Below are positions 43,922 through 54,075 of a DNA stretch of 64,000 nt, one piece after another (the first letter of the stretch is position 1; every line of letters starts with the position of its first letter). The notes beneath the pieces were generated by a model, which saw nothing but the letters and a program-made list of their open reading frames with translations, ran no database searches and had not been told where the DNA came from. The DNA is from Pigmentiphaga sp. NML030171 (GTDB taxonomy: Bacteria > Pseudomonadota > Gammaproteobacteria > Burkholderiales > Burkholderiaceae_B): the NCBI RefSeq assembly GCF_002188635.1, contig NZ_NINX01000029.1, forward strand, positions 186,001 to 250,000, read 5' to 3'. Made by a program: the position numbers and the translations under genes.

Positions 43922-44200
43922 ATGGCCCGTTCCTCTCACCCGAAGAAAGAGGTCGAGGATGCGCTGCGACACGCCGAAGGGCAAGGCTGGCGTGTCGAAG
44001 TCGGCGGTAGCCATGCCTGGGGGCGGATGTACTGCCCGTACAACGATGAGGAATGCCGTTGCGGCGAGTTCTGCATTACCAGTGTATGGAGCACGCCGAA
44101 GAACCCCGGCAACCATGCCCGCGCCTTACGGCGCGCCGTGGACAACTGCACCATGGACCGCCAGCAGCGCGAGGCGGATGACGATGGCACCCAGGAATAG
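43922..44200 (+). CDS. Small HicA-like protein, candidate toxin
   Basis: 92 residues. HPKKEVEDALRHAEGQGWRV followed by GGSHAWGRMYCPY resembles the HicA double-stranded RNA-binding fold, in which the histidine of the GSH motif is catalytic for mRNA cleavage. Four further cysteines (YCPYNDEECRCGEFC) are not typical of HicA and could bind metal. GGAGG lies 6 bases before the ATG. A longer start of the next gene would overlap its end. HicA assignment is by motif only. Confidence 0.6.
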   Translation: MARSSHPKKEVEDALRHAEGQGWRVEVGGSHAWGRMYCPYNDEECRCGEFCITSVWSTPKNPGNHARALRRAVDNCTMDRQQREADDDGTQE

Positions 44201-44204
44201 CGCG

Positions 44205-44729
44205 ATGGAATACACCTTTACCCTCAAATACCAGCTCACCGATGACGACCGCGATTCGCAGACACTGGTCGAGCGCCTGGGTGAAGCCGGCTGCGACGAT
44301 GCCCTGGTCGGCATCGGGCAGCCGGGGCGGCTGGCGCTGGAATTTACCCGCGAGGCGGTGGATGCAGATGAGGCAGTGCGCAGCGCGCTGGCCGATGTGC
44401 GCCGTGCCGCACCCTCGGCCCGGCTGATCGAAGTGGCGCCTGATCTGGTTGGGCTGACCGATGTGGCCGACATCGTGGGCGTGTCGCGGCAGAATATGCG
44501 CAAGCTGATGCTGGCCCATCCGGGTAGCTTCCCGGCGCCGGTGCATGAGGGCAGCGCGTCGATCTGGCATCTGGCGGATGTGCTGGGCTGGATGCAGGCC
44601 AAGGGCGGTTATGCCCTGGCGCGGGAGGTGCTGGACGTGGCGCGGGCCGCCCTGCAGGTCAACGTGGCCAAGGAAGGCCGGCGCTTGCCGCGCCTGGCGT
44701 TCGAGGAACTGGAAGCGCTGGTGGGCTGA
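44205..44729 (+). CDS. Helix-turn-helix protein, candidate antitoxin/regulator partner
   Basis: 174 residues. The N-terminal part (YTFTLKYQL, then GIGQPGRLALEFTREA) looks like a small alpha/beta domain, possibly HicB-like. From about residue 85, LTDVADIVGVSRQNMRKLM with SIWHLADVLGWM is an AlpA/MerR-like DNA-binding helix-turn-helix. It probably binds the palindrome upstream of the HicA-like gene. An alternative ATG at 44184 would overlap the preceding gene. Its stop overlaps the next start (TGATG). Confidence 0.6.
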   Translation: MEYTFTLKYQLTDDDRDSQTLVERLGEAGCDDALVGIGQPGRLALEFTREAVDADEAVRSALADVRRAAPSARLIEVAPDLVGLTDVADIVGVSRQNMRKLMLAHPGSFPAPVHEGSASIWHLADVLGWMQAKGGYALAREVLDVARAALQVNVAKEGRRLPRLAFEELEALVG

Positions 44730-44920
44730 TGAAAAGCAGACCCCATGACGAAGCGATGGCCGAGCTGTACCGCAGCGACCCGGCGCTCGCGCTCGAAGTC
44801 ATCAACGGTGTTCTGGAGGACGGCGACCAGGCCGAACTGCCGACTGTGCTGCGCCAGATGGCGCGGACGTTCGGTGCTGACGCTCGATCTTCCGCAGCCG
44901 ATGAATTCTCGTATCGCTGA
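44729..44920 (+). pseudogene. Truncated HigA-like addiction-module antitoxin
   Basis: 63 residues: RPHDEAMAELYRSDPALALE, LEDGDQAELPTVLRQMARTF. Recalled relatives (probable addiction module antidote proteins) are about 100 residues and continue into a helix-turn-helix after LRQM-A-FG. Here the match stops at that point and the last codons (EFSYR) are supplied by a palindrome, so the DNA-binding part is gone. It may be a broken gene or a reshaped short one. Confidence 0.6.
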
Positions 44921-44930
44921 TACGAGAATT
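44904..44930. repeat. Perfect 27-base palindrome, right flank of the toxin-antitoxin-like cassette
   Basis: Arms AATTCTCGTATC and GATACGAGAATT around GCT. It supplies the last codons and stop of the truncated antitoxin. Same length, AATT ends and GCT centre as the inner part of the palindrome at 43815-43845. Function unknown: operator, recombination site or hairpin are possible. Confidence 0.85.
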
Positions 44931-44958
44931 TCGGCTCGGAGGTGCCACCAGCTTCCCA

Positions 44959-45390
44959 TCAGAAAAGGTCGTCCTCGCACGCTTGCGGCGCTGTCGGACG
45001 ATCCATTGATGGCTTCTTGACCATGGCCTCCAGTGCGTCAAGGGCCGCTTCGCGGAGCTTTCGGACGCGGGGCAGCAAATCGAACAGGGACAGCCCGAGC
45101 TGTGGCGACAGCAGTTCGACGATCAGCCGGTAATGCTCGTCCTCCCGCAAAACTTTCGTCTGGAACAACAGCCAAAAGCAGGACTCGCCCAGTTCCTGCC
45201 TGGAGGGCAAGTCCTCTATGGACCGCGACTCAGCGGCCTCGATGTAGGTGTCCACGATGGCTTCTGCCTCAAGCCACAATTCCGAAGCCGTCTCGTCATC
45301 GACGGGTTCCTTTTCTGCGAGCTCCCTGATATGCGCAAACGCAGCGGCCTCATCGGCCTGCTTGTAGACCTTGCTGCTGGAAATTCCCAT
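44959..45390 (-). CDS. Hypothetical protein, acidic and helical
   Basis: 143 residues starting MGISSSKVYKQADEAAAF, with GGAGAACAGA directly before the ATG. The sequence is rich in Glu, Leu and Ala (ELAEKEPVDDETASELWLEA, LLFQTKVLREDEHYRLI) and likely all-helical; no signal peptide, no known motif. It points away from the ars genes and toward the truncated antitoxin, from which it is separated by the palindrome. I do not recognise the family. Confidence 0.6.
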   Translation of the reverse strand: MGISSSKVYKQADEAAAFAHIRELAEKEPVDDETASELWLEAEAIVDTYIEAAESRSIEDLPSRQELGESCFWLLFQTKVLREDEHYRLIVELLSPQLGLSLFDLLPRVRKLREAALDALEAMVKKPSMDRPTAPQACEDDLF

Positions 45391-45485
45391 TCTGTTCTCC
45401 GATCCGTTTCTGTCGCTGCGATGGCGCATCAGATTAGCGTCACGACGGATTGGTGAGTGAAGTGCTTGTTTTTTAGGGGGAGTGT

Positions 45486-46208
45486 TCAGATAGCCGTCTG
45501 CTGGACGCGCCGGCTCAGTGCTTCCGCACTTTCCTTGCGCTCGCTGTAGCGGTCCACGAGGTACGGCGCCGCATCGCGCGTGAGCAGGGTGAACTTCATC
45601 AGCTCCTCCATCACGTCCGCGATGCGGTCATAGTAGGCCGAGGGCTTCATGCGCCCGGCCTCGTCGAACTCCTGGTACGCCTTGGCGACCGAGGACTGGT
45701 TGGGGATGGTCAGCATCCGCATCCAGCGGCCCAGCACGCGCATCTGGTTGACGGCGTTGAAGGACTGCGAGCCGCCCGAGACCTGCATCACCGCCAGCGT
45801 CTTGCCCTGCGTCGGGCGCACTGCGCCGGCCGACAGCGGAATCCAGTCGATCTGCGTCTTCATCAACCCCGTCATGGCCCCATGGCGCTCGGGCGAACTC
45901 CACACCATGCCTTCGGCCCACTGGGCCAGCTCGTGCAGTTCCTTGACCTTGGGATGGTCGGCGGGTGCATCGTCCACCAGTGGCAGGCCCGAGGGATTGA
46001 ACATGCGCGTCTCACCGCCGAGCGCGCGCAGGATGCGAGCCGCTTCCTCAGCGGCCAAGCGACTGAACGAGCGCTCGCGTAGCGAGCCATAGAGCAATAG
46101 GAAGCGCGGCGCGTGCGTGGCGCGCTCGGGTGTCAGCAGCCGTTGGGTATCGGGCAGTTGGAATAGCGCGGTGTCGATATTGGGTAGGTCGATTCTGGAT
46201 TCAGACAC
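45486..46208 (-). CDS. arsH: ArsH, NADPH-dependent FMN reductase acting on organoarsenicals
   Basis: 240 residues. Flavodoxin-like FMN site [40 protein letters not shown] and [16 protein letters not shown] are typical of ArsH. It oxidises trivalent methylated or aromatic arsenicals to the less toxic pentavalent forms. Last gene of the ars operon; its start overlaps the arsC end by 8 bases. Confidence 0.93.
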   Translation of the reverse strand: MSESRIDLPNIDTALFQLPDTQRLLTPERATHAPRFLLLYGSLRERSFSRLAAEEAARILRALGGETRMFNPSGLPLVDDAPADHPKVKELHELAQWAEGMVWSSPERHGAMTGLMKTQIDWIPLSAGAVRPTQGKTLAVMQVSGGSQSFNAVNQMRVLGRWMRMLTIPNQSSVAKAYQEFDEAGRMKPSAYYDRIADVMEELMKFTLLTRDAAPYLVDRYSERKESAEALSRRVQQTAI

Positions 46209-46623
46209 GGCGGCCTTCCGCGTCCACGACCGCTTCGCCGTCTTCCTTGTTGAACGCGCCGCGCTGTGATTGCGGCAGGATGTCCAGCACGGCCTCCGAA
46301 GGCCGGCACAGCCGCGTGCCCAGCGGCGTCACCACGATAGGGCGGTTGATCAGAATGGGATGCTGGAGCATGCAGTCGATCAACTGCGCATCGCTCCACT
46401 TCGGGTCATCGAGGCCGAGTTCCGCGTAGGGCGTGCCCTTCTCGCGCAATACCGCGCGCACCGGCACGCCCATGTCCGTGATCAGGCGTTGCAGGGTTTC
46501 GCGGTCGGGCGGTGTCTTCAGGTATTCGATGACCGTGGGTTCCTCGCCGCTGTTGCGGATCAGGGCCAGCACGTTGCGCGACGTGCCGCAGACGGGGTTG
46601 TGATATATCGTGATACTGCTCAT
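46201..46623 (-). CDS. arsC: Arsenate reductase, glutaredoxin-dependent (ArsC)
   Basis: 140 residues. Catalytic Cys12 in [12 protein letters not shown] and the arginine of [14 protein letters not shown] are those of the R773-type enzyme. It reduces arsenate to arsenite with glutathione/glutaredoxin. A second, unrelated arsenate reductase is encoded two genes upstream in the same operon. Confidence 0.94.
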   Translation of the reverse strand: MSSITIYHNPVCGTSRNVLALIRNSGEEPTVIEYLKTPPDRETLQRLITDMGVPVRAVLREKGTPYAELGLDDPKWSDAQLIDCMLQHPILINRPIVVTPLGTRLCRPSEAVLDILPQSQRGAFNKEDGEAVVDAEGRRV

Positions 46624-46637
46624 GGGAAATGCCTTGC

Positions 46638-47723
46638 TTATCTGCGGGCAGGGTTCGGGCCGCACTCATACCAGCCCTTGCTTTGGTTGACGATCCGAAC
46701 GACCAGCAGCATCACCGGCACCTCGATCAGCACGCCGACCACGGTGGCCAGCGCCGCGCCGGACTGGAAGCCGAACAGGCTGATGGCGGCCGCTACAGCC
46801 AGCTCGAAGAAGTTGGAGGCGCCGATCAACGCCGAGGGGCAAGCGATGCTGTGCTGCTCGCCGGCCTTGCGGCTGAGCCAATAGGCCAGGCCGGAGTTGA
46901 AGAACACCTGAATCAGGATCGGCACCGCCAGCATGGCGATGACCAGCGGCTGGCGGATGATGGCCTCGCCCTGGAAGGCGAACAGCAGCACCAGCGTGAG
47001 CAGCAGCGCCGCGATCGACAGCGGGCCGATGCGCTCCAGCGCCCGGTCGAAGGCGGCTTGGCCCTTGTTCAGCAGAGCACGGCGCCAGAGCTGGGCCAGG
47101 ATGACCGGAATCACGATGTACAGGCCGACCGATACCAGCAGCGTGGCCCACGGCACCGTGATGGACGACAGGCCCAGCAGCAGGCCGACAATGGGCGCGA
47201 AGGCAAACACCATGATGGTGTCGTTCAGCGCCACCTGCGACAGCGTGAATACCGGATCGCCCCCGGTCAGCCGGCTCCAGACGAACACCATCGCCGTGCA
47301 GGGCGCGGCGGCCAGCAGGATGAGGCCGGCAACGTAGCTGTCGAGCTGGTCGGCCGGCAGCCACTGAGCGAAGACCTGGCGGACGAAGATCCAGGCCAGC
47401 AGCGCCATCGAGAACGGTTTGACCGCCCAGTTGACGAACAGCGTCACGCCGATGCCGCGCCAGTGCTGCTTGACCTGGCCCAGCGCACCGAAGTCCACCT
47501 TCAGCAGCATCGGCACGATCATGATCCAGATCAGCAGACCGACCGGCAGATTAACCTGGGCGATCTCCATGCGGCCAATGGCCTGAAATACGTTGGGTGC
47601 GAACTGGCCCAGCGCGATGCCGGCGACGATGCACAGCAGCACCCACACGCTCAGGTAGCGCTCGAAGACGCTCATGGTGGAGGTGGCCGGCACGCGGCCG
47701 GCCGTTTGGGTTCCAACACTCAT
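46638..47723 (-). CDS. acr3: Arsenite efflux transporter Acr3
   Basis: 361 residues with about ten membrane segments. AAAPCTAMVFVWSRLTGGD holds the conserved cysteine essential in Acr3. It exports arsenite across the inner membrane using the proton motive force. Start at MSVGTQT; an upstream in-frame extension is cysteine-rich and belongs to antisense of the neighbouring gene. Confidence 0.95.
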   Translation of the reverse strand: MSVGTQTAGRVPATSTMSVFERYLSVWVLLCIVAGIALGQFAPNVFQAIGRMEIAQVNLPVGLLIWIMIVPMLLKVDFGALGQVKQHWRGIGVTLFVNWAVKPFSMALLAWIFVRQVFAQWLPADQLDSYVAGLILLAAAPCTAMVFVWSRLTGGDPVFTLSQVALNDTIMVFAFAPIVGLLLGLSSITVPWATLLVSVGLYIVIPVILAQLWRRALLNKGQAAFDRALERIGPLSIAALLLTLVLLFAFQGEAIIRQPLVIAMLAVPILIQVFFNSGLAYWLSRKAGEQHSIACPSALIGASNFFELAVAAAISLFGFQSGAALATVVGVLIEVPVMLLVVRIVNQSKGWYECGPNPARR

Positions 47724-47733
47724 CGCGCAGACC

Positions 47734-48231
47734 TCACTTCGTACCAATGCTGCGCAGCTCGTGCTGCAGCGACATGGCATCGAGCCGCTGCAATGGCAGC
47801 GACAGGAACAGCTCAATGCGCCGGCGCAAGGTCAGCGCCGCATCCGTGAACGCCTTGCGCTTCTGCTCGTCGGTGCCTTCAACGGCTGCAGGATCAGGCA
47901 CACCCCAATGCGCTGACATCGGGCGCCCAGGCCATACGGGGCAGACCTCGCCGGCGGCGTTGTCGCACACCGTGAAGATGAAATCCAGCTCCGGTGCACC
48001 GGGCGCCGCGAACTCGTCCCAGTTCTTGCTGCGGTAGCCGACGATCGGCATATGCAGCCGTTCCAGCGTGGCAAGCGCCAGCGGGTGGACTTCGCCCTTG
48101 GGGTGGCTGCCCGCCGAGTAGGCGCGAAAGCGCCCCTGGCCCAATTCATTGAGGATGCCTTCGGCCAGGATGGAGCGGGCCGAGTTACCCGTGCAGATGA
48201 ACAGGGCGTTGTAGGTCTTGTTGGTGGTCAT
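47734..48231 (-). CDS. arsC: Arsenate reductase, low-molecular-weight phosphatase type (ArsC)
   Basis: 165 residues. The phosphatase-type CX5R loop is FICTGNSARS (Cys13, Arg19); Cys89 and Cys97 (FTVCDNAAGEVCPVW) are candidates for the disulfide relay. Usually coupled to thioredoxin or mycothiol systems. Lies between the arsI-like and acr3 genes. Together with the glutaredoxin-type enzyme the operon has two independent arsenate reduction routes. Confidence 0.9.
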   Translation of the reverse strand: MTTNKTYNALFICTGNSARSILAEGILNELGQGRFRAYSAGSHPKGEVHPLALATLERLHMPIVGYRSKNWDEFAAPGAPELDFIFTVCDNAAGEVCPVWPGRPMSAHWGVPDPAAVEGTDEQKRKAFTDAALTLRRRIELFLSLPLQRLDAMSLQHELRSIGTK

Positions 48232-48243
48232 GGATGTCTCACA

Positions 48244-48714
48244 TCAGCAGCAGGACGAAGCCGGCTTCACCGCAACGCCCACCGGCTTGCCGCGCGCCGG
48301 GGCGCAGCAGGCTGCGGCAGAACCCGTTGCAGGCGCCGCTTCGTTGAAGACCGGGATGCTGCCCAGCGTATGAAAGTGTTCCCAGGCCACGCCCTGCGGA
48401 TCGGTGATCCAGTGCTTCTCGCTGCGCGCGTAGCAGCAGGTGGTGGTGCCTTCGTCGAGCAGCGCCATGTCGGCCGCCTCGGCGCGTGCCTTCAGCACGG
48501 CCAATTCCTCCGCATCGTCGGTCTGGATGCCCAGATGGTCGATGCCTGGTTTGTTGCCCCGTGTGGAGATAGCGAAGTTGACCGGCGGGTCTTCGAGCAT
48601 CCACTTGGCGTAGTCGCCCTCGACACGCGCGGGCTGCGCGGCGAACAGTTGGGAATAGAAGCCGATGCTGCGGTTCAGGTCATCGACGTGCAGGTGAACG
48701 TGAAAGCGCTTCAT
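48244..48714 (-). CDS. arsI: ArsI/CadI-family dioxygenase (C-As lyase)
   Basis: 156 residues, vicinal-oxygen-chelate fold. FHVHLHVDDLNRSIGFY holds the first metal ligand, HLGIQTDD the second, and the vicinal cysteine pair TTCCYARSEKHW binds trivalent arsenic. ArsI breaks the carbon-arsenic bond of methylarsenite or aromatic arsenicals. The C-terminal tail is unusually cysteine-rich (AACCAPARG, PASSCC), perhaps an extra metal-binding tail. Second gene after arsR. Confidence 0.9.
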   Translation of the reverse strand: MKRFHVHLHVDDLNRSIGFYSQLFAAQPARVEGDYAKWMLEDPPVNFAISTRGNKPGIDHLGIQTDDAEELAVLKARAEAADMALLDEGTTTCCYARSEKHWITDPQGVAWEHFHTLGSIPVFNEAAPATGSAAACCAPARGKPVGVAVKPASSCC

Positions 48715-48726
48715 GGGGAGATCCTT

Positions 48727-49056
48727 TCAGCAGGAAGTACAGGCAGAGGAGGAATCACTGACCTCGCATGTGCTGCCTTGGCAGCAGTGCTCGGTCAGGT
48801 AGCCGAGCAGTCCGTTCATCTGGGTGAAGTCGGCGCGGTAGATCAGGTTGCGGCCCTGCTGCTCGATGGTGACCAGGCCGGCATGGGCCAGCTCCTTCAG
48901 GTGGAAGGACAGGGAATTGCGGGCCACGTCGAGCTGGTCGGCGAGGGCGCTGGGTGTCAGCCCTTCGGGGCCGGCGACCACCAGGGCGCGGAAAACCCGC
49001 AGGCGCTGGGTGTGGGCCAGGGCGCCGAGGGCGGAAACGGCTTGGGTCTCTTTCAT
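48727..49056 (-). CDS. arsR: ArsR-family arsenite-responsive repressor
   Basis: 109 residues from MKETQAV. Winged helix (LTPSALADQLDVARNSLSFH) with C-terminal cysteines EHCCQGSTCE, the arsenite site of the type with a vicinal pair near the C-terminus, and an extra CTSC end. A start six codons further upstream (49074) exists but would lie inside the operator at 49059-49082, so the shorter form is preferred. Neither start has a clear Shine-Dalgarno. First gene of the operon it controls. Confidence 0.92.
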   Translation of the reverse strand: MKETQAVSALGALAHTQRLRVFRALVVAGPEGLTPSALADQLDVARNSLSFHLKELAHAGLVTIEQQGRNLIYRADFTQMNGLLGYLTEHCCQGSTCEVSDSSSACTSC

Positions 49057-49058
49057 AT

Positions 49059-49082
49059 TTCGATAATACAACATTTATTGAA
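49059..49082. promoter_or_regulatory. Candidate ArsR operator
   Basis: TTCGATAA and TTATTGAA, 7 of 8 bases complementary, separated by 8 bases. It sits immediately before the arsR start, the place where ArsR proteins bind to block their own operon. Confidence 0.6.
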
Positions 49083-49231
49083 TTAATGTGCAAAAGGGCA
49101 CTATCGCGCCGAATTGTGGCCATCCGGTCTTGATCCCATCGCGCCTCCGGCTCAATACCTTAAATCTGGTTCGCGCGCCGCGCTTGCCTGTCCGCCCCTT
49201 CGCCGCGAGGTGAACGGCCGAACTTCTCCGC

Positions 49232-49639
49232 TCAACAGCAGTGCAATGCCGCGATCAGCGGGCAGGACACATTGCCATGGTGCGCGTCGCATTCACCCAC
49301 CAATTTCGACAATGCCGCCTCAATCCGTGTGAGGTCCACCAGGCGGGCGCGCACATCGGCCAGCCGCAGCGAGGCCAGCTCCGCCGCCTCATTGCAATGG
49401 GTGCCGTCCTCAAGTTTCAGAAGCTGGCCGATTTCATCCAGGCTGAACCCCAGGCGCTGGGCTGACTTCACGAACTTCACCCGCGCCACATCTGCCGGCC
49501 CGTAGCGGCGGATGCGGCCGTAGGCCCGCTCCGGCTGGGGCAACAAGCCCTTGAGCTGATAGAACCGGATCGTCTCCACATTGACTGTGGCCGCCTTGGC
49601 AAAGGCGCCGATGGTCAGATTGTCCGAGGCGCTTTCCAT
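49232..49639 (-). CDS. merR: Mercuric resistance regulator MerR
   Basis: 135 residues. Helix-turn-helix near the N-terminus ([19 protein letters not shown]) and the three mercury-binding cysteines at the classical positions Cys82, Cys117 and Cys126 (THCNEA, GECDAH, NVSCPL). It adds a CC end not seen in Tn501 MerR. Divergent from merTPA over the mer operator; represses without and activates with Hg(II). Confidence 0.96.
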   Translation of the reverse strand: MESASDNLTIGAFAKAATVNVETIRFYQLKGLLPQPERAYGRIRRYGPADVARVKFVKSAQRLGFSLDEIGQLLKLEDGTHCNEAAELASLRLADVRARLVDLTRIEAALSKLVGECDAHHGNVSCPLIAALHCC

Positions 49640-49644
49640 GACGC

Positions 49645-49675
49645 TTGACTCCGTAGTTGACTACGGAAGTAACCT
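49645..49675 (+). promoter_or_regulatory. merTPA promoter with MerR operator
   Basis: TTGACT at 49645-49650, dyad CCGTAGTTGACTACGG at 49651-49666 and a TAACCT -10 at 49670-49675. The 19-base spacer is the over-long spacing that MerR corrects by DNA distortion. Very close to the Tn21/Tn501 mer promoter. Confidence 0.93.
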
Positions 49676-49710
49676 TACAGCATCAAGCGAAGTCCCGGAA
49701 GGAAAACCAT

Positions 49711-50061
49711 ATGTCGGAACCCAAGAGCGGGCGTGGCGCCCTGGCCGCTGGCGGCCTCGCCGCCATTCTTGCGTCGGCCTGTTGCCTCGGCCCCCTCATC
49801 TTGGTCTTGCTCGGTTTCTCGGGCGCCTGGATCGCCAACCTGGCCGTGTTGGAACCCTACCGGCCGATTTTCATCGGCGCGGCCCTGATGGCGCTGTTTT
49901 TCGCCTGGCGCAGCATCTTCCGGCCGGTTCACGCCTGCAAGCCGGATGAGGTCTGCGCCGTGCCCCGCGTGCGGACGGCCTACAAGATCATTTTCTGGAT
50001 CGTGGTCGCGCTGGTCTTGATTGCCCTCGCTTTTCCGTACGTCCTGCCGTTGTTCTATTGA
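49711..50061 (+). CDS. merT: Mercuric transport protein MerT
   Basis: 116 residues, three membrane segments. Mercury-relaying cysteine pairs Cys24-Cys25 (SACCLGP) and Cys76/Cys82 (HACKPDEVCA) are at the classical positions. It moves Hg(II) from MerP into the cytoplasm for reduction. Start chosen by AAGGAAAACCAT. Confidence 0.96.
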   Translation: MSEPKSGRGALAAGGLAAILASACCLGPLILVLLGFSGAWIANLAVLEPYRPIFIGAALMALFFAWRSIFRPVHACKPDEVCAVPRVRTAYKIIFWIVVALVLIALAFPYVLPLFY

Positions 50062-50073
50062 GAGGAATCCACC

Positions 50074-52052
<1,979 letters not shown>

Positions 52053-52115
52053 CGTCATCTCTTGCTGAGCGCGATTTTTTCCAGGAGTCACGCTCGGCAG
52101 TGACGCCGGCTTGTT

Positions 52116-54065
52116 TCACGCGGGCCGGGGATTTCGCGCCTTCACGGCGTTCATGGCAAAGCCTGCCAGAGCAACGGCAAGCACCACGGCTTGCGCAATG
52201 GCGGTTTCCGCTGACGGATAGATGCCAAGCACTTCGATGCGCGGCCAATGGATCGGGCTGGCGCTCAACCGGCCGGCCTCCTGGAGGCCGGCAACCCCCT
52301 TGCCGGCGAGCACGACCGCGAGCACCGCTACCAGGATCGAGCTGAGACTGAAGAATTTGCCGATCGGCATGCGGGCGCTGGTGCGCAGCATGAACCATGC
52401 GAGGACGGCCAGAACGGCCACTCCGCCCACCAATCCACCGAGCAGGGCTCCATTGTTGCCGTCGCCGGCCAGGGCCGAATAGAAAAGCACCGTCTCGAAA
52501 ACTTCGCGGTAGACCGCAATGAACGACAAGGCGAACAATGCCCATGCCGAACGCCGCGTCATGGCTGCGGAGAGTTTTTCCTTCAGGTAGGCCTGCCACT
52601 TGCCCGCCGTGCTTTTCTGGTGCATCCAGAGCCCGACGCTCAGCAGCACAACGGCCGCAAACAGGGATGAAACCCCCTCGGTCACCTCACGGCTTGCGCC
52701 GCTGATGCTCACGAAGTAGGTGGCCACCGCCCAGGTCAGGCCACCGCAAGCCAGTGCGGCCATCCAGCCGCCATGCACATAGCCCAGCACATCGCGCCGT
52801 TCTGCCTTCTTCAGGAAGGCCAGCATGCCCACGACGATCAACAGCGCTTCAACCCCTTCGCGCAGCAGGATGGTGAGGGAGGCGATGAACGTGGTCAGCG
52901 GGTCTGCCTTGTCCGCGCCGAGTTCGGCGTCCACCTGGGCAAAGAGATAGTCCAGCTTCTGCGCCGTGGCATCGGCTTGTTCCAGTTTCCCGCCGGCGAG
53001 CGCGCCGCGATAGGCCAGCATGGCGTTTTCGACTTCCGTGAGAAGTGTCTGGTTGCGTGCGCGCAATGCCGGCTCCAGAGGCTCAAATCCATCCAGGTAG
53101 GCCGACAGGCCCAGGCGCGTTGCGCTGGCCCGGTCGCCCGCGCGCGCCGCGGCAAGGCTCTCCTGAAGGCGTGTGCGGGCCAAGGCCAGTCCGCCCGAGC
53201 CGCTCGCGGCAGCGGTGACTTCCGGGTGGCGGCGAACATAGGCGGTGAGGTCGCGGGCTGCGTCCGGGGGCATCCGCTCGGACAAGGCGGCTTCGGTCAA
53301 GGTGGCGGCAGCAGCCAGGTCGGGAAAGACAGCCTTGGCGCTGGCGTCTCGCCCCCAGGACTGTTCGCCGCGTGCGCGCATGGCATCGTCATGCGACAGT
53401 GTGCCGGCGAAAAATGCCAATGCCCACCGATCCTCGTCGGAGAGCGTGGCGAAGCTGGGCATCGACGTGCTGGTCACGCCTTGAGAAATGACCTGGTACA
53501 GCGCGAGCACGCTGCGCGAACGGGCACGATCACGATCGGTGAAGGCGATCGGCGGCGGTTCGAGCTTGGCGCCGAGCGGGCCGTCGCCTGCACCGGTTGC
53601 CCCGTGGCATGCCGCGCAGTTGGCTTCAAACAGCACCTTGGCGCGTGCGAGATCCGGCGGCTGGGTCGGCGAGAGCGGAAACGGATAGGCTTTGACCAGC
53701 GCTGCGGCCAGCGAATGGGCGCTGTCGGCCACGGCCTTGGCGTCCGCCTTTGCGGCGATGAGGTCTCCGAGCGCTTTGGCCTGCCGCTGCAACTCGGGCA
53801 GCGCCGCAGTGCTCGGCAGTGCGGCAAGCTGCTGTGCGGCGGTTGCCGCGAACTCCTTCATCTCCTCGTACTCGCTGGCACTTTGAATCTGGCCGTTGCT
53901 CACCGCGCCGCCGTAGTCAACCGCGAGGTAGTCCAGCAATTGCCAGGTCTGCTTGGCCTGGTCGCTGGCGGCAGGGGCGGCAGCCCAGGCGGGAGAAGCC
54001 GACCAGAGTGCGAACAACGCGGCTATTGCCAGGAATCGCCTGGCGCAAAGAGAAAGCATTTTCAT
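52116..54065 (-). CDS. pbrT: FTR1-type metal permease with N-terminal cytochrome c domain (PbrT-like)
   Basis: 649 residues. Signal peptide ending AWA, then a class I cytochrome c domain with a CAACH haem site (Cys150, Cys153, His154), a helical linker, and a C-terminal seven-helix FTR1 permease with the two REXXE motifs (LLREGVEALL, YREVFETVLF). PbrT of Cupriavidus lead clusters has this layout and imports Pb(II); true relatives import ferrous iron. Its position next to pbrA supports PbrT; a Fur-like site upstream raises iron uptake as an alternative. Confidence 0.88.
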   Translation of the reverse strand: MKMLSLCARRFLAIAALFALWSASPAWAAAPAASDQAKQTWQLLDYLAVDYGGAVSNGQIQSASEYEEMKEFAATAAQQLAALPSTAALPELQRQAKALGDLIAAKADAKAVADSAHSLAAALVKAYPFPLSPTQPPDLARAKVLFEANCAACHGATGAGDGPLGAKLEPPPIAFTDRDRARSRSVLALYQVISQGVTSTSMPSFATLSDEDRWALAFFAGTLSHDDAMRARGEQSWGRDASAKAVFPDLAAAATLTEAALSERMPPDAARDLTAYVRRHPEVTAAASGSGGLALARTRLQESLAAARAGDRASATRLGLSAYLDGFEPLEPALRARNQTLLTEVENAMLAYRGALAGGKLEQADATAQKLDYLFAQVDAELGADKADPLTTFIASLTILLREGVEALLIVVGMLAFLKKAERRDVLGYVHGGWMAALACGGLTWAVATYFVSISGASREVTEGVSSLFAAVVLLSVGLWMHQKSTAGKWQAYLKEKLSAAMTRRSAWALFALSFIAVYREVFETVLFYSALAGDGNNGALLGGLVGGVAVLAVLAWFMLRTSARMPIGKFFSLSSILVAVLAVVLAGKGVAGLQEAGRLSASPIHWPRIEVLGIYPSAETAIAQAVVLAVALAGFAMNAVKARNPRPA

Positions 54066-54075
54066 GATGTATAAA

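Noticed and set aside
46629..47849. Long plus-strand open frame opposite acr3, rich in Gln, His and Arg
   Set aside because: Composition is that of an antisense frame of a membrane protein; the opposite strand encodes an intact Acr3.
52053..52115. Gap between merA and the FTR1 gene as a site for merD/merE or a terminator
   Set aside because: Too short for a gene; a short T-run is present but no convincing stem.
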